From an uncultured Paracoccaceae bacterium (GTDB taxonomy: Bacteria > Pseudomonadota > Alphaproteobacteria > Rhodobacterales > Rhodobacteraceae), in assembly GCA_947496605.1 (NCBI GenBank), contig CANMDF010000003.1, positions 248,001 through 312,000 on the forward strand: a stretch of 64,000 bases of DNA, written 5' to 3'. Every line of letters begins with the position of its first letter. Positions within the stretch are counted from its first letter, which is position 1. This document shows, piece after piece, positions 18,326-28,026 of the stretch. The notes beneath the pieces were generated by a model that was not told the origin of the DNA, ran no database searches, and worked only from the letters and a program-made list of their open reading frames with translations. The position numbers and the translations under genes are program-made.

Positions 18326-18715
18326 TTAGACGCGGCGACGCTTTGGTGGGCGGCAGCCGTTGTGCGCCATTGGTGTCACGTCACGGATTGATGTGATGTT
18401 GAAACCAGCAGCAGCCAAAGCGCGCAATGCGCTTTCACGACCAGAACCCGGACCCTGCACTTCGACTTCAAGCGTCTTCACGCCGTGATCTTGTGCTTTC
18501 TTGCCTGCATCTTCAGCCGCCATCTGAGCAGCATAAGGTGTAGACTTACGCGAGCCTTTGAAACCCATCGTACCAGCAGACGACCAAGAAATGGCGTTGC
18601 CTTGTACGTCAGAGATCAGGATTTTTGTGTTGTTGAAAGAAGAGTTCACATGCGCAACACCAGCTGCGATGTTCTTGGAAACCTTCTTTTTGGTGCGTTT
18701 TGTATCACGTGCCAT
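18326..18715 (-). CDS. rpsK: 30S ribosomal protein S11 (uS11)
   Basis: Small-subunit platform protein. The 129-residue product has the basic N-terminus [32 protein letters not shown] and ends [18 protein letters not shown], the canonical C-terminus. Full length. It follows rpsM by 14 bases in the alpha unit. Confidence 0.98.
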   Translation of the reverse strand: MARDTKRTKKKVSKNIAAGVAHVNSSFNNTKILISDVQGNAISWSSAGTMGFKGSRKSTPYAAQMAAEDAGKKAQDHGVKTLEVEVQGPGSGRESALRALAAAGFNITSIRDVTPMAHNGCRPPKRRRV

Positions 18716-18729
18716 TGATCAAGCCTCCC

Positions 18730-19098
18730 TTATTTCTTCTTACCAGCAATGGCCTTAGCGGGGCCCTTGCGTGTACGTGCGTTGGTGGATGTACGCTGAC
18801 CACGGACAGGCAGGTTACGACGGTGGCGCAGGCCACGGTAGCAACCAAGGTCCATCAGACGCTTGATGTTCATCTGTGTCTCACGACGCAGGTCACCTTC
18901 GACTGTCAGGTTGGCGTCGATGTATTCACGGATCGACAGCACTTCTGCATCAGACAGCTGGTTAACACGGCGCGCGCGGTCAATACCGACCGCTTCGCAG
19001 ATTTCTTCGGATTTGGTCGCGCCAATTCCGGTGATGTAGGTAAGGGCGATTGGAACCCGCTTTGCAGTCGGGATGTTTACGCCGGCAATACGTGCCAC
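18730..19098 (-). CDS. rpsM: 30S ribosomal protein S13 (uS13)
   Basis: Small-subunit head protein contacting tRNA and the intersubunit bridge. I place the start at GTG 19098, giving [19 protein letters not shown] and 122 residues, the usual length, with an AAGGA site eight bases upstream. An ATG-led extension to 19149 ([14 protein letters not shown]) would be foreign to the family. The C-terminus [14 protein letters not shown] is canonical. First gene of the alpha unit, 210 bases after adk, with its own promoter candidate. Confidence 0.95.
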   Translation of the reverse strand: MARIAGVNIPTAKRVPIALTYITGIGATKSEEICEAVGIDRARRVNQLSDAEVLSIREYIDANLTVEGDLRRETQMNIKRLMDLGCYRGLRHRRNLPVRGQRTSTNARTRKGPAKAIAGKKK

Positions 19099-19155
19099 GT
19101 GTGCAATTCCTTTTCGTTGCGGGTCCGTCATTCCAGACCCTTTTTTCACAACGGA

Positions 19156-19182
19156 AGCCCGGACCTATAAGGGCGCCGGGCT
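19156..19182 (-). promoter_or_regulatory. Leader hairpin before rpsM
   Basis: AGCCCGG / CCGGGCT forms a 7-bp perfect stem about 60 bases upstream of the rpsM start, within the leader predicted from the 19257-19285 promoter. A role in feedback control is possible but not shown. Confidence 0.35.
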
Positions 19183-19256
19183 GCGTCATATCGAGGTGTT
19201 TCGTGATGTCAGGGGGCGACCCTTAACCACCAATTGATTCCTTTACAGGATGGCGC

Positions 19257-19285
19257 TGTTTAGGGGGCATTTCCGATGGGGTCAA
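19257..19285 (-). promoter_or_regulatory. Promoter candidate of the alpha unit (rpsM)
   Basis: On the minus strand: TTGACC, 17-bp spacer ending in five C, TAAACA. It lies between adk and rpsM. The -10 lacks T at its last position, like the other r-protein promoters in this window. Confidence 0.6.
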
Positions 19286-19308
19286 GACACCCCAGCGGCC
19301 ATGGGAAA

Positions 19309-19896
19309 CTATTCGCTATGGCGCAATGCAGAGGCGATGCTAGTCGCCACATCATCCATGCTGGCCAAGCCATCAACAGACTGCAAATCACCTTTGGCGT
19401 AATAATAACCGATCAGCGGGCTGGTTTGTTTGTAATAGGCCATCAAACGAACACGCAGGCTTTCTTCGTTGTCGTCGGCACGCACGGGCTGACCCGCAGC
19501 TTCCGCATCTTTTGCCCGTCCAACAATGCGTTCAACCAGAACCTCATCGTCAACTTGCAGCTCAATAACAGTATCGAGATTTTCACCCATCTCAACGAGC
19601 AGATTACCAAGGGCATCTGCTTGGACCAATGTTCGAGGGAAACCATCAAAGATGTAGCCTCCCTTGCCTTGGTCGCTTTCCAGCTGCTCACGGATCAAAC
19701 CAATCACGATCTCATCAGTGACAAGATCGCCGCGGTCCATCACGGCCGCGACCATATTGCCCATCTCAGTTCCACTGGTGCGGGCAGCTCGCAACATATC
19801 GCCTGTGCTCAATTGCACCATGTTGCGTTCTTCAACAAGCCTGGCAGCCTGTGTTCCCTTACCCGCCCCCGGCGGTCCCAGCAGAATAATATTCAT
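19309..19896 (-). CDS. adk: Adenylate kinase, short-LID form
   Basis: Interconverts ATP, ADP and AMP. The 195-residue protein has the P-loop [14 protein letters not shown] at residues 7-20, [26 protein letters not shown] and [19 protein letters not shown]. The LID is only a short loop, with none of the cysteines of zinc-binding LIDs, so it is about 20 residues shorter than the E. coli type. Its ATG overlaps the secY stop (ATGA), so translation is coupled. Position after secY is classical. Confidence 0.96.
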   Translation of the reverse strand: MNIILLGPPGAGKGTQAARLVEERNMVQLSTGDMLRAARTSGTEMGNMVAAVMDRGDLVTDEIVIGLIREQLESDQGKGGYIFDGFPRTLVQADALGNLLVEMGENLDTVIELQVDDEVLVERIVGRAKDAEAAGQPVRADDNEESLRVRLMAYYKQTSPLIGYYYAKGDLQSVDGLASMDDVATSIASALRHSE

Positions 19897-21248
19897 CGAC
19901 GCGACGGCCCTTTGCGTTTGCTACGTTTGCCACGCAATTGAGACTTCTCAATCAGGCCTTCGTATTGATGTGCCACCAGATGAGACTGGATTTGTTGGAT
20001 CGTGTCCATACCCACCGACACAATAATCAAGATCGATGTACCGCCAAAGTAGAACGGAATAGCCAATTCAGCGCGAATAATCTCGGGCAGCAATGCCACA
20101 AGCGCCAGATAACCGGAACCAAGAACCAAGATACGTGTCACCACATAGTCCAAGTATTCCTCGGTCTTCTTGCCGGGGCGGATGCCCGGCACAAAGCCGT
20201 TCTGGTTCTTAAGGTTCTCAGCAACGTCTTCGGTCTTGAAGGCAACTTCACGCGTGTAGAAATACGTGAAGAAGATAATCATGCCGCCAAAGAACAACAG
20301 ATAAAGCGGCTGACCGGGGCCAAAGAGCGCCAGGATTGTGGACATCAGCGGACCAGACGATCCACCATTAAACGTACTGATCGTGGTGGGCAGCAACAGC
20401 AAAGCGGATGCAAAGATCGCAGGGATAACGCCTGCAGGGTTCACTTTGATCGGCAGGTGGCTCGTTGACCCATCATAGACTTTCATGCCGCGCTGTTGGC
20501 GTGGGTACTGGATGTGGATCTTGCGCAAGGACCGTTCCATGAAGACCACAAAGGTTAGCACGACGATCAGCATCACGATAATGCCCACAACGACAGCGGG
20601 GCTGATCGCACCGGAGCGGCCTTGGGACAGGAACTGCGCCATAGCCGCGGGGATTTCAGCGATAATGCCGACAAAGATGATCAGCGAAATACCATTGCCG
20701 ATGCCACGCGCGGTGATCTGCTCACCCAGCCACATCAGGAACATACAACCACCAACGATGGTAATGACAGTGGAAGCTTGGAAGAACAGGCCCGGATCGG
20801 CGGCCAAACCGCCTGCCTCAAGGCTCACCGCGAGGCCATAAGCCTGCACTGTCGCCAATACGACTGTACCGTAGCGGGTGTATTGGTTCAGCTTGCGCCG
20901 TCCCTGCTCACCCTCTTTCTTCAGGTTCTTAAGCGGTTCCCACATAGACCCAAGCAACTGCATCACGATCGACGCAGAGATGTAGGGCATAATGCCAAGG
21001 GTAAAGATCGCCATACGGGACAAAGCGCCACCCGTGAACATCGACAGGATACCGCCGATGCCTGACTGGGCATCCTCCATGAACTGGGCCAATGCGGTGC
21101 CGTCGATACCGGGCACAGGGATAAATGTGCCAAGACGATAGACGATCAACAATCCAAGTGTGAACAGGATGCGCTGACGCAGTTCAGTCGCTTTGCCGAA
21201 GGCGCTCCAACTGACGTTGGCTGCCATTTGCTCTGCTGCAGAAGCCAT
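19893..21248 (-). CDS. secY: Preprotein translocase subunit SecY
   Basis: Central channel of the Sec translocon. The 451-residue protein starts near [20 protein letters not shown] and has [16 protein letters not shown] (helix 2) and the ribosome-binding cytosolic loops ([19 protein letters not shown]). [20 protein letters not shown] and a basic C-terminus [17 protein letters not shown] follow. Ten transmembrane helices are expected. It lies 105 bases after rplO, a gap that contains a strong hairpin. Confidence 0.97.
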   Translation of the reverse strand: MASAAEQMAANVSWSAFGKATELRQRILFTLGLLIVYRLGTFIPVPGIDGTALAQFMEDAQSGIGGILSMFTGGALSRMAIFTLGIMPYISASIVMQLLGSMWEPLKNLKKEGEQGRRKLNQYTRYGTVVLATVQAYGLAVSLEAGGLAADPGLFFQASTVITIVGGCMFLMWLGEQITARGIGNGISLIIFVGIIAEIPAAMAQFLSQGRSGAISPAVVVGIIVMLIVVLTFVVFMERSLRKIHIQYPRQQRGMKVYDGSTSHLPIKVNPAGVIPAIFASALLLLPTTISTFNGGSSGPLMSTILALFGPGQPLYLLFFGGMIIFFTYFYTREVAFKTEDVAENLKNQNGFVPGIRPGKKTEEYLDYVVTRILVLGSGYLALVALLPEIIRAELAIPFYFGGTSILIIVSVGMDTIQQIQSHLVAHQYEGLIEKSQLRGKRSKRKGPSRR

Positions 21249-21267
21249 ATGGGTCTCTTTTCATAAG

Positions 21268-21303
21268 AAACGCCGCGACACCGTTCCCCGGTTCGCGGCG
21301 TTT
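21268..21303 (-). promoter_or_regulatory. Strong hairpin between rplO and secY
   Basis: An 11-bp perfect inverted repeat (AAACGCCGCGA / TCGCGGCGTTT, loop 14 bases) lies in the rplO-secY spacer. On the minus strand it ends in TTTCTTA, so it may partly terminate and set the ratio of L15 to SecY. Confidence 0.6.
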
Positions 21304-21353
21304 GGGAAAACTTGAAGAGTTATGTAAGCGACCAAAGGGTCGCTCACAAGGTC

Positions 21354-21827
21354 TTACTCGGCCGCTGCCGGTGTTGTGACTGTCAGTGAGCCGCCAGCTT
21401 TCTCGACAGCTTCAACAGCGCCCTTTGAGGCACCAGTGACTGTGATCTTTGCTTTGGCTTTGAAATCACCCTTTGCAAGAACGCGGATACCGTCCTTCTT
21501 GCGACGAACGAGACCGGATGCGATCAGTGCATCTTCTGTGATGTCTGCTTTGACGTCGATCTTGCCTTCGTCGATGAATTTCTGGATCAGGCCCAAGTTT
21601 ACAACAGCAAATGCTTTGCGGTTCGGCTTGTTAAAGCCACGCTTTGGCAAACGCTGGTAGAGTGGCATCTGGCCGCCCTCGTAACCTTTGATGGCTACAC
21701 CGGAACGTGATTTTTGACCTTTGATACCGCGGCCACCGGTCTTACCTTTGCCGGAACCTGCACCACGGCCAACGCGTTGCTTGCGGGTTGTGGCGCCTGG
21801 GTTGTCGGATAGTTCATTCAGTTTCAT
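21354..21827 (-). CDS. rplO: 50S ribosomal protein L15 (uL15)
   Basis: Large-subunit assembly protein. The 157-residue product starts [20 protein letters not shown], has [20 protein letters not shown] and [15 protein letters not shown], and ends in an Ala/Thr-rich tail. It now heads its own rplO-secY-adk unit, because a gene on the other strand separates it from rpmD. Confidence 0.97.
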   Translation of the reverse strand: MKLNELSDNPGATTRKQRVGRGAGSGKGKTGGRGIKGQKSRSGVAIKGYEGGQMPLYQRLPKRGFNKPNRKAFAVVNLGLIQKFIDEGKIDVKADITEDALIASGLVRRKKDGIRVLAKGDFKAKAKITVTGASKGAVEAVEKAGGSLTVTTPAAAE

Positions 21828-21921
21828 GTCGCTTCTCCTTTTGCCGGAATTGGCCCCCAGCGACGGGAGTGGCCAAACACGGCGTTACATCTGAGTCGGA
21901 AATTTGACCTCCGACCAGCGG

Positions 21922-21950
21922 CGTATAGACGGGGGAATAAGACACGTCAA
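21922..21950 (-). promoter_or_regulatory. Promoter candidate of the rplO-secY-adk unit
   Basis: On the minus strand: TTGACG, 17-bp spacer with a C run, TATACG, followed by a GC-rich CCGC stretch. It lies about 95 bases upstream of rplO. Identical -10 hexamers occur before rpsL and rpmC. Confidence 0.75.
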
Positions 21951-22076
21951 GAAGGCCCCTTTGCCCAAGGTTACAAGGGGCCCGACATAACGAAATGCGA
22001 AAGTATTGGACAACGGCCATACCCGTGGTCTTAACTAGCGGCATATTTTTTCATTTATTACATTGAGGCAAGACAG

Positions 22077-22991
22077 ATGCCGCTATTTGACTTTTTTAAA
22101 GAACTAGCAAAACAAAACCCGGTCGCAGCCAAGTTCATTTCGTTTGGGTTGTTGCCCTTGATAGCGGCAGCTGTTGTCCTGAGCTTTGGCATCGGAATTG
22201 AGGTGCTCACGAAAGTTGGGATTGTTGTCGTCATTTTTGCGGTGGCGATGCTGGCGCTTTCAGCACTACCCGCACTTGCACGCGGTATCTTTGGCTGGTT
22301 TCTGACGATCCTTGTAATGCTCTGGCTCGGCGCAGTTGCGCTCCAGATCATCACGGGTAACACAGCCAAGATCGCAGGTGTTAAGTTGGCGCCCATCCAA
22401 TGTCTACTTGGGCCAACCGGAGAGGCTTGTGAAGTCATCAGACTAGCAAGCGCGGCTTCCGCACCAGTGGTACCCCTCCCCCCTGAAATTACGGTAGAAG
22501 AGGAACCTCTCCCGACTGTTCTACCCGAAGACACGTCTATTTTGGTGCCACTTTCGGATGAACCAAACGTGACCGGCCCTTTGATCAGCGACACTCCTAC
22601 CAGCGCGACTGAAGGATTGGCGGCTATAACGGACACACCTGTCTTAGAGACGCCGATCGTGTCGACTCCACCTTTGGATTATGATCGGATTTTTGTGCAT
22701 TATCCGGGCAACATTTCTCAAGATGAGATTATCACGTTCTCTGGCGCACTCGTCGATGATGGTTGGCTGGTGGCTGATCCAGAGGGTGGCGGAAAAGAGA
22801 CAATCAATGCACTGGGCTACAATCAGGTCCGGTTTTTTAATGGCGCTCAACGCGAAGCGGCCAATGAGCTTGCTTTAGCAGCGGCCAAATTCAGCCCCGC
22901 CGGAGAGCCGCTGTCTGTTGTGGATCTCAGCGGTTCGCGGTTCGCAACACCAGAATCGGAAGGCCTTTTGGAAGTCTGGCTCAGCAGATAA
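22077..22991 (+). CDS. Membrane protein of unknown function, opposite strand inside the spc region
   Basis: The 304-residue protein has two or three hydrophobic helices in the first 110 residues (FGLLPLIAAAVVLSFGIGI, VGIVVVIFAVAMLALSALP, FLTILVMLWLGAVALQII). A Pro/Thr/Glu-rich linker (about 135-205) and a soluble C-terminal domain with DDGWLVADPEGG and VVDLSGSRF follow. The last part resembles small periplasmic domains but I cannot name it. A GAGG stretch precedes ATG 22077. It lies between rpmD and rplO and faces against them, so it was probably inserted there. Confidence 0.75.
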   Translation: MPLFDFFKELAKQNPVAAKFISFGLLPLIAAAVVLSFGIGIEVLTKVGIVVVIFAVAMLALSALPALARGIFGWFLTILVMLWLGAVALQIITGNTAKIAGVKLAPIQCLLGPTGEACEVIRLASAASAPVVPLPPEITVEEEPLPTVLPEDTSILVPLSDEPNVTGPLISDTPTSATEGLAAITDTPVLETPIVSTPPLDYDRIFVHYPGNISQDEIITFSGALVDDGWLVADPEGGGKETINALGYNQVRFFNGAQREAANELALAAAKFSPAGEPLSVVDLSGSRFATPESEGLLEVWLSR

Positions 22992-22997
22992 GCAAAA

Positions 22998-23021
22998 CGC
23001 CCCGCAGTTTCCTGCAAGGCG
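22998..23021 (-). terminator. Terminator after rpmD (also faces the + strand gene)
   Basis: CGCCTTGCAG-GAAA-CTGCGGGGCG on the minus strand forms a 10-bp stem, with two G-U pairs and a GAAA loop, followed by TTTTGC. It ends the rpmC-rpmD unit before the opposite-strand gene. Confidence 0.8.
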
Positions 23022-23033
23022 CTTCAGATCAAA

Positions 23034-23062
23034 CCGTAGATTGGGGCCTGCCCCGACGAACG
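23034..23062. repeat. Short GC-rich palindrome, copy a
   Basis: CGTAGATTGGGG-CCT-GCCCCGACGAACG lies just after the rpmD stop. It matches the dispersed palindrome family of this window (left arm GTAGG-CGGGG, right arm CCCCG-CCTAC) with some decay. Confidence 0.55.
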
Positions 23063-23063
23063 C

Positions 23064-23252
23064 TTAACCTTTTTCTTCGATGATCTCGACCATGTGGCTG
23101 ATCGAATTGACCATGCCGCGCACGGAAGGTGTATCTTCCAGCTCTTTGGTGCGGTTCATTTTGTTCAGGCCCAGGCCGATCAGCGTGGCACGCTGTTTGG
23201 CGGGGCGGCGGATCGGGGAACCGATCTGCTTGACGACGATTGTTTTACCCAT
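23064..23252 (-). CDS. rpmD: 50S ribosomal protein L30 (uL30)
   Basis: The 62-residue product starts [20 protein letters not shown] and has [20 protein letters not shown], the standard L30 pattern. It is the last gene of the rpmC unit, followed by a strong terminator. Normally rplO would follow directly; here an opposite-strand gene intervenes. Confidence 0.96.
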   Translation of the reverse strand: MGKTIVVKQIGSPIRRPAKQRATLIGLGLNKMNRTKELEDTPSVRGMVNSISHMVEIIEEKG

Positions 23253-23265
23253 CTGTCATATCTCC

Positions 23266-23847
23266 TTACGCGTCAGCTTCAGCTGCAACTTCGGCCACTG
23301 GGGCCTCGTCACGCTTGGGCAGAATATCAGCAACCTTTTTGCCACGGCGCTGTGCGACGTTGCGGGGTGATTGCTCTTTGGACAGGCCGTTCATAGTGGC
23401 GCGGATCATGTTGTATGGGTTCTGTGACCCGATGGACTTGGACACAACGTCCTGCACACCCAACATTTCAAACACGGCACGCATTGGACCACCGGCGATG
23501 ATACCAGTACCAACGGGGGCTGTGCGCATAACCACTTTACCAGCGCCGTGACGGCCCTCGACATCATGGTGCAGCGTACGACCGTCGCGCAATGCAACGC
23601 GGATCATCTGGCGCTTGGCTTGCTCAGTGGCTTTGCGGATCGCTTCAGGAACTTCCTTCGCTTTACCCTTACCAAAACCGACGCGGCCTTTTTGGTCGCC
23701 AACAACGACGAGCGCTGCGAAACCAAAGCGCTTACCGCCTTTTACTGTTTTAGAAACACGGTTGATTGCGACCAGACGGTCTGCAAACTCTGGTGTTTCG
23801 TCACGGTTACGGCGATTGCCGCCCCGGTTGTTATCACGTTCTGCCAT
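23266..23847 (-). CDS. rpsE: 30S ribosomal protein S5 (uS5)
   Basis: Small-subunit accuracy protein. The 193-residue product has an Asn/Arg-rich N-terminus ([16 protein letters not shown]), [40 protein letters not shown] and [14 protein letters not shown]. An Ala/Glu tail ends it. ATG 23847 has an AAGGA site. In-frame codons upstream to 23892 lie in the spacer and look noncoding. Confidence 0.97.
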   Translation of the reverse strand: MAERDNNRGGNRRNRDETPEFADRLVAINRVSKTVKGGKRFGFAALVVVGDQKGRVGFGKGKAKEVPEAIRKATEQAKRQMIRVALRDGRTLHHDVEGRHGAGKVVMRTAPVGTGIIAGGPMRAVFEMLGVQDVVSKSIGSQNPYNMIRATMNGLSKEQSPRNVAQRRGKKVADILPKRDEAPVAEVAAEADA

Positions 23848-23918
23848 AGTGGCGTCCTTTATGTCTGGCCGGTTGGCCGATTGTCCAATCACGGTGGCAC
23901 ATGCCCCGGATCATCGAA

Positions 23919-23942
23919 GCCGGGGATGAACCCCGGCCTACG
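23919..23942. repeat. Short GC-rich palindrome, copy b
   Basis: GCCGGGG-ATGAA-CCCCGGC followed by CTACG lies in the 100-bp spacer between rplR and rpsE. The right arm CCCCGGCCTACG matches the family. Confidence 0.65.
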
Positions 23943-23947
23943 CTTTC

Positions 23948-24313
23948 TTAGATCTTCAAACCACCTTCACGGGCAGCTTCGGCCAAGGCCTTCACTTTAC
24001 CATGAAAGAGGAAACCACCACGGTCGAAGTAAGCAACCTCAACACCGGCTTTCTTGGCGCGCTCTGCAATTGCAGTGCCCACTTTTGTAGCCGCTTCGAC
24101 ATTGTTCTTGCCAACCACGCCCAGTGCTTTTTCGAGCGACGAAGCGGACGCGAGTGTCACGCCGTTGACGTCGTCGATCAGCTGGACGCTGATGTTCTTG
24201 TTTGAGCGGTGAACCGAAAGACGCGCACGCCCTTGGTTGGCTGTTACGCCCCGCAGTTTGTTCCGAACGCGCATGCGGCGCTTCAGAAACAGAGCTCTTT
24301 TGCTGTTTGCCAT
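23948..24313 (-). CDS. rplR: 50S ribosomal protein L18 (uL18)
   Basis: 5S rRNA-binding protein. The 121-residue product starts [20 protein letters not shown], has [18 protein letters not shown] and [20 protein letters not shown], all canonical. It lies 11 bases after rplF. The spacer to rpsE is 100 bases, longer than usual, and carries a palindromic repeat. Confidence 0.97.
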   Translation of the reverse strand: MANSKRALFLKRRMRVRNKLRGVTANQGRARLSVHRSNKNISVQLIDDVNGVTLASASSLEKALGVVGKNNVEAATKVGTAIAERAKKAGVEVAYFDRGGFLFHGKVKALAEAAREGGLKI

Positions 24314-24324
24314 AATCGCGTTCC

Positions 24325-24858
24325 TTACTTCTTCTTGCCTTCTTTGCGGAAGATGTATTCGCCTTTGTACTTAATCCCTTTGCCCTTGTAGGGCTCGGGC
24401 TTACGCCAAGCGCGAATATTCGCCGCAACCTGTCCAACCTGCTGCTCATCGATACCTTCGACAAGAATTTCAGTTGGCTTTGCAGATGTCACAGTGACAC
24501 CCTCAGGCACTTCAAAGTTAACATCGTGGCTGTAGCCCAATGACAGCTTCAGGACATTGCCCTGCATCTGTGCACGGTAACCAACACCCGACAGCTCAAG
24601 CTCTTTCTTGAAGCCCTCGGATACGCCGGTGGCCAAGTTTGCGACCATTGTGCGGCTCATGCCCCACTGCTGGCGCGCGCGCTTGGATTTGCCGCGTGGT
24701 TCTACAGTAACAACGTTGCCATCAACACTGATGGTGACGTCGTCGGTGGCTTTGAAAGTCCGGGTCCCTTTAGGGCCTTTCATTTCAACGGTTTGACCTG
24801 ACACAGAGGCGGTAACGCCTGATGGCAGCTCAACCGGTTTTTTACCAATACGAGACAT
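24325..24858 (-). CDS. rplF: 50S ribosomal protein L6 (uL6)
   Basis: Protein at the base of the L7/L12 stalk. The 177-residue product starts [20 protein letters not shown] and has [12 protein letters not shown] and the C-terminal signature [17 protein letters not shown]. Full length and in the classical position after rpsH, nine bases away. Confidence 0.98.
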   Translation of the reverse strand: MSRIGKKPVELPSGVTASVSGQTVEMKGPKGTRTFKATDDVTISVDGNVVTVEPRGKSKRARQQWGMSRTMVANLATGVSEGFKKELELSGVGYRAQMQGNVLKLSLGYSHDVNFEVPEGVTVTSAKPTEILVEGIDEQQVGQVAANIRAWRKPEPYKGKGIKYKGEYIFRKEGKKK

Positions 24859-24867
24859 GTTATCCCC

Positions 24868-25260
24868 TTAGAATACAGTGCAGAGCACTTCGCCGCCAAC
24901 ATTGGCGCTACGTGCTTTTGCATCCGACATCACACCTTGTGAGGTGGAGACAATCGACACACCCAGGCCCTGTCGGACAGTTGGGATGTCATTGGCGGCC
25001 AGATAAACGCGGCGACCAGGCTTTGAAACCCGCTTCACTTCGCGAATGACTGGGTCACCCTCGTAATACTTCAGCTCGATTGAGAAAGCAGGATGGCCGT
25101 CTTTGCCGTCCTTCTTTTCATAACCGCGGATGTAGCCTTCGTCGGAAAGCACATCCAACACCCAACCACGCAGCTTGGACGCAGGTGTTTCCACCGACGC
25201 CTTGCCGCGCATTTGGCCGTTGCGGATACGTGTGAGCATATCACCGATAGGATCGTTCAT
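24868..25260 (-). CDS. rpsH: 30S ribosomal protein S8 (uS8)
   Basis: Binds 16S rRNA helix 21 and, in enterobacteria, represses the spc operon. The 130-residue product starts [20 protein letters not shown] and ends with [19 protein letters not shown]. Classical position between rpsN and rplF. Confidence 0.98.
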   Translation of the reverse strand: MNDPIGDMLTRIRNGQMRGKASVETPASKLRGWVLDVLSDEGYIRGYEKKDGKDGHPAFSIELKYYEGDPVIREVKRVSKPGRRVYLAANDIPTVRQGLGVSIVSTSQGVMSDAKARSANVGGEVLCTVF

Positions 25261-25272
25261 AATATGTGCTCC

Positions 25273-25578
25273 TTACCAGCTTGACTTGACCATACCGGGA
25301 ATTTCGCCATTGGAACCAAGGTCCCGCAGCGCGATCCGGCTGATCTTGAGTTTGCGGTAATAGGCGTGTGGACGCCCGGTGAGCTGGCAACGGTTATGCA
25401 AACGGGTCGCAGAGGAATTCCGTGGCAGTTTTGCCAGTTCAAGTGTTGCCTTGAACCGCTCTTCTACCGCGATCTCTTTGTCGTTGATGATTGCCTTCAA
25501 TGCGGCGCGCTTTTCGGCGTACTGCTTGACCAGCTTTTCACGCTTCACTTCGCGTGCGATCATGGATTTCTTAGCCAT
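25273..25578 (-). CDS. rpsN: 30S ribosomal protein S14 (uS14), cysteine-free type
   Basis: The 101-residue product starts [20 protein letters not shown]. It has [20 protein letters not shown] and ends [11 protein letters not shown]. This is the long form without the zinc-binding CXXC pairs. Classical position after rplE. Confidence 0.98.
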   Translation of the reverse strand: MAKKSMIAREVKREKLVKQYAEKRAALKAIINDKEIAVEERFKATLELAKLPRNSSATRLHNRCQLTGRPHAYYRKLKISRIALRDLGSNGEIPGMVKSSW

Positions 25579-25591
25579 ATCTAATTTCCCC

Positions 25592-26155
25592 TCAGCTGTT
25601 GAACGGCATGTTGAAAGCTTTCAACAGTGCCTTTGCTTCAGCGTCAGTATTCGCTGTTGTGCAGATCACGATGTCCATGCCCCAGTTCTCATCGATCTTG
25701 TCGAAGTTGATTTCTGGGAAGATCAGGTGCTCTTTGATGCCGGTGGCATAGTTGCCGCGGCCGTCGAAGGATTTGCCAGATACACCGCGAAAGTCGCGGA
25801 TACGTGGCATAGCAACAGTGATCAGACGATCAAGGAATTCAAACATACGGTCGCCGCGCAAAGTCACCTTTGCACCAAGAGGCATGTCTTCACGAACGCG
25901 GAAACCAGCGATGGATTTCTTAGCGCGTGTTGTCATAGCCTTTTGACCAGCGATTGTTGTCAGATCTTCCTGTGCGGTTTTTGCTTTCTTGCTGTCACGG
26001 ACAGCTTCTGCACCGCAGCCAATGTTCAGAACAATTTTGTCCAAACGTGGGATCTGCATGTCGTTCTTATAGCCGAACTCTTCTTTCATCGACGCGCGAA
26101 CGGTCGATGCATAAAGGTCCTTCAGACGGGGGGTATAGTTTGCAGTATCAAGCAT
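25592..26155 (-). CDS. rplE: 50S ribosomal protein L5 (uL5)
   Basis: Central protuberance protein binding 5S rRNA. The 187-residue product starts [20 protein letters not shown] and has [34 protein letters not shown] and [19 protein letters not shown]. The start overlaps the rplX stop by one base. Confidence 0.98.
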   Translation of the reverse strand: MLDTANYTPRLKDLYASTVRASMKEEFGYKNDMQIPRLDKIVLNIGCGAEAVRDSKKAKTAQEDLTTIAGQKAMTTRAKKSIAGFRVREDMPLGAKVTLRGDRMFEFLDRLITVAMPRIRDFRGVSGKSFDGRGNYATGIKEHLIFPEINFDKIDENWGMDIVICTTANTDAEAKALLKAFNMPFNS

Positions 26156-26460
26156 TAGATTGCATCCCCTGTTGTCTTGGCGAAACGCACCTTGTTGTCG
26201 CCATCCATGCGGAAGCCGACGCGGGTTGGTTTGCCGTTGCTGTCAGTGATCGCCAGGTTAGACAGTTGGATTGGCATCGCCTTTGGCGTGCGGCCACCCT
26301 GTGTTGCCTGAGATTGCTTTGTGTGACGGATCGCAATGTTGATACCGTCCACGATGGCTTTGCCAGACTTAGGGTCGATGCTGGTAATGGAACCAGTCTT
26401 ACCTTTGTCTTTGCCAGTCAGAACGACGACATTGTCACCTTTACGGAGCTTAGCAGCCAT
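26155..26460 (-). CDS. rplX: 50S ribosomal protein L24 (uL24)
   Basis: Assembly initiator of the large subunit. The 101-residue product begins [20 protein letters not shown] (KOW motif) and continues [20 protein letters not shown]. It shares single bases with rplN and rplE at its two ends, so translation is likely coupled. Confidence 0.98.
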   Translation of the reverse strand: MAAKLRKGDNVVVLTGKDKGKTGSITSIDPKSGKAIVDGINIAIRHTKQSQATQGGRTPKAMPIQLSNLAITDSNGKPTRVGFRMDGDNKVRFAKTTGDAI

Positions 26461-26828
26461 TACAGCACCTCCGGAGCAAGTGAGATAATTTTCATAAAGT
26501 TCTTTGCACGCAGCTCGCGAACAACTGGGCCAAAGATACGTGTACCGATCGGCTCGTTGTTGTTGTTGAGAATGACAGCAGCGTTGCTGTCAAAACGAAT
26601 GGCTGTGCCATCGTCGCGGCGAACTTCTTTGGCAGTGCGTACGACGACGGCCTTACGGACGTCACCTTTCTTTACGCGACCGCGTGGAATGGCCTCTTTG
26701 ACCGAAACAACAATGATGTCTCCAACACTGGCGTAACGACGGTGAGAACCACCCAGAACCTTGATGCACTGAACACGGCGAGCGCCGCTGTTGTCAGCAA
26801 CATCCAGATTGGTCTGCATCTGGATCAT
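26460..26828 (-). CDS. rplN: 50S ribosomal protein L14 (uL14)
   Basis: Interface protein. The 122-residue product starts [20 protein letters not shown] and has [14 protein letters not shown] and [20 protein letters not shown], all canonical. It lies 80 bases after rpsQ, where the spc operon starts in E. coli. No convincing promoter is seen in that gap. Confidence 0.98.
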   Translation of the reverse strand: MIQMQTNLDVADNSGARRVQCIKVLGGSHRRYASVGDIIVVSVKEAIPRGRVKKGDVRKAVVVRTAKEVRRDDGTAIRFDSNAAVILNNNNEPIGTRIFGPVVRELRAKNFMKIISLAPEVL

Positions 26829-26908
26829 TTGGTTTCCTTCCGACCTATGGGCAAGTCCCGATTTCTGTCCGGGGGCCCAGGGTTTCGATTGAACCGGGTG
26901 TTACTGCC

Positions 26909-27139
26909 TTAAGAGGCAATAACCTCCCAGCGTTTCGTTTTCGACTTTGGTGCACATTCCTGGATACGAACTTGGTCACCAACGTTGAATGCGTTCTGTT
27001 CATCGTGAGCGCGATATTTCTTCGACTTACGAATAGTTTTCTGAAGCAGTGGGTGCTTATAACGACGCTCAACCGATACAGTGACGGTCTGAGCATTTTG
27101 GTTGCTTGTGACAACCCCGGCTAGGATACGCTTAGGCAT
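26909..27139 (-). CDS. rpsQ: 30S ribosomal protein S17 (uS17)
   Basis: The 76-residue product starts [20 protein letters not shown] and has [20 protein letters not shown] and [19 protein letters not shown]. It lies three bases after rpmC. Confidence 0.97.
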   Translation of the reverse strand: MPKRILAGVVTSNQNAQTVTVSVERRYKHPLLQKTIRKSKKYRAHDEQNAFNVGDQVRIQECAPKSKTKRWEVIAS

Positions 27140-27142
27140 AGA

Positions 27143-27349
27143 TTAAGCCTCCTTGGCAGCAGCTGCTGCTTTTTCGTTCAGAATTGTTTTGACCTTCGCG
27201 GCATTGCGACGAGCGGCGCGGATACCAGATGTGTTTTCCAACTGACCAGTGGCCTGCTGAAAGCGCAGATTGAAGGATTCTTTTTTCAGGTTCACCAGCT
27301 CTTCACGGAGCTGATCGGGCGTTTTATCCCGCAGTTCATTGGCGTTCAT
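27143..27349 (-). CDS. rpmC: 50S ribosomal protein L29 (uL29)
   Basis: Exit-tunnel protein that docks nascent-chain factors. The 68-residue product is [20 protein letters not shown] through the conserved [23 protein letters not shown] 27349 has an AAAGGA site. Although normally directly after rplP, it lies 3.5 kb away here and heads a new unit with its own promoter candidate. Confidence 0.97.
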   Translation of the reverse strand: MNANELRDKTPDQLREELVNLKKESFNLRFQQATGQLENTSGIRAARRNAAKVKTILNEKAAAAAKEA

Positions 27350-27429
27350 GCCATATTCCTTTGTCAACATCACCGGCAGGCCGCACGTAGCGTGACCCGA
27401 TTCCCGGTGGAGTGGGGGTAGAAGTGGGG

Positions 27430-27458
27430 CGTATAGGGGGGTTGGGGGCGTGTGGCAA
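27430..27458 (-). promoter_or_regulatory. Promoter candidate of the rpmC unit
   Basis: On the minus strand: TTGCCA, 17-bp spacer ending in six C, TATACG, then a GC-rich stretch. The start would lie about 75 bases before rpmC. This promoter would be needed because foreign genes separate rpmC from rplP. Confidence 0.75.
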
Positions 27459-27533
27459 GGGGGTTTAATGGCATGACGGGAGAACTTTGTTAGGTGCGCT
27501 CTCGTAATTCTCGCACTACCTAAGTTTCTCCGA

Positions 27534-27755
27534 TTAGTGGGCTTGCGTCGAAGTAAATAACTCAACCAACACCTTTAGATCAACATTGGTTACAACACCA
27601 TAACTCAACAAAAGCGCAAGACCGAGTGCCACAACAGATTTTGATCTGAGCATATGGATGGTTGCCAATAGGCAAACTTGCAAATTACCGTGTGCTTCAT
27701 CGACCCCAAACCGATGGGATACCCTCAATGCGTCATTAATCTTACTTTTTTCCAT
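27534..27755 (-). CDS. Small hypothetical protein with one membrane helix
   Basis: A possible 73-residue protein starting [20 protein letters not shown], with a hydrophobic stretch [15 protein letters not shown] near the C-terminus. A TTG three codons earlier could also start it. A GGAG sits about 11 bases before the ATG, which is weak. The surrounding DNA is A/T-rich compared with the ribosomal genes. No family recognised; it may be a recent or degraded gene. Confidence 0.4.
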   Translation of the reverse strand: MEKSKINDALRVSHRFGVDEAHGNLQVCLLATIHMLRSKSVVALGLALLLSYGVVTNVDLKVLVELFTSTQAH

Positions 27756-27764
27756 CTTCCCCAA

Positions 27765-28026
27765 CTCCGAACACCTTACCTACGTTCGATATAGTGAGAA
27801 AAAATGAATAAAATACTTAACATTCGATCGATTAAAATAATTACATAACAAATTCAATATGTTGAGTTGAATTCTACTTGGGCCGGTTAGAGAACGAGCT
27901 AATAACTATTTAATCACTTTTTGGGTGGGCGCTTGAAAACTAGCACCTTACTGAGTTTGCGTTGCCTCTGCAAAGATTGGCCGTCAACCACTATACCCTC
28001 TTGAGCTGCACAGCTAAGAACACCCT
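27765..28026. other. A/T-rich intergenic segment
   Basis: About 260 bases between the small gene and the oxygenase gene are strikingly A/T-rich compared with the rest of the window (for example around 27800-27870). I see no open frame of useful length, no clear promoter with 17-bp spacing and no repeat. It looks like acquired or decayed DNA. Confidence 0.5.
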
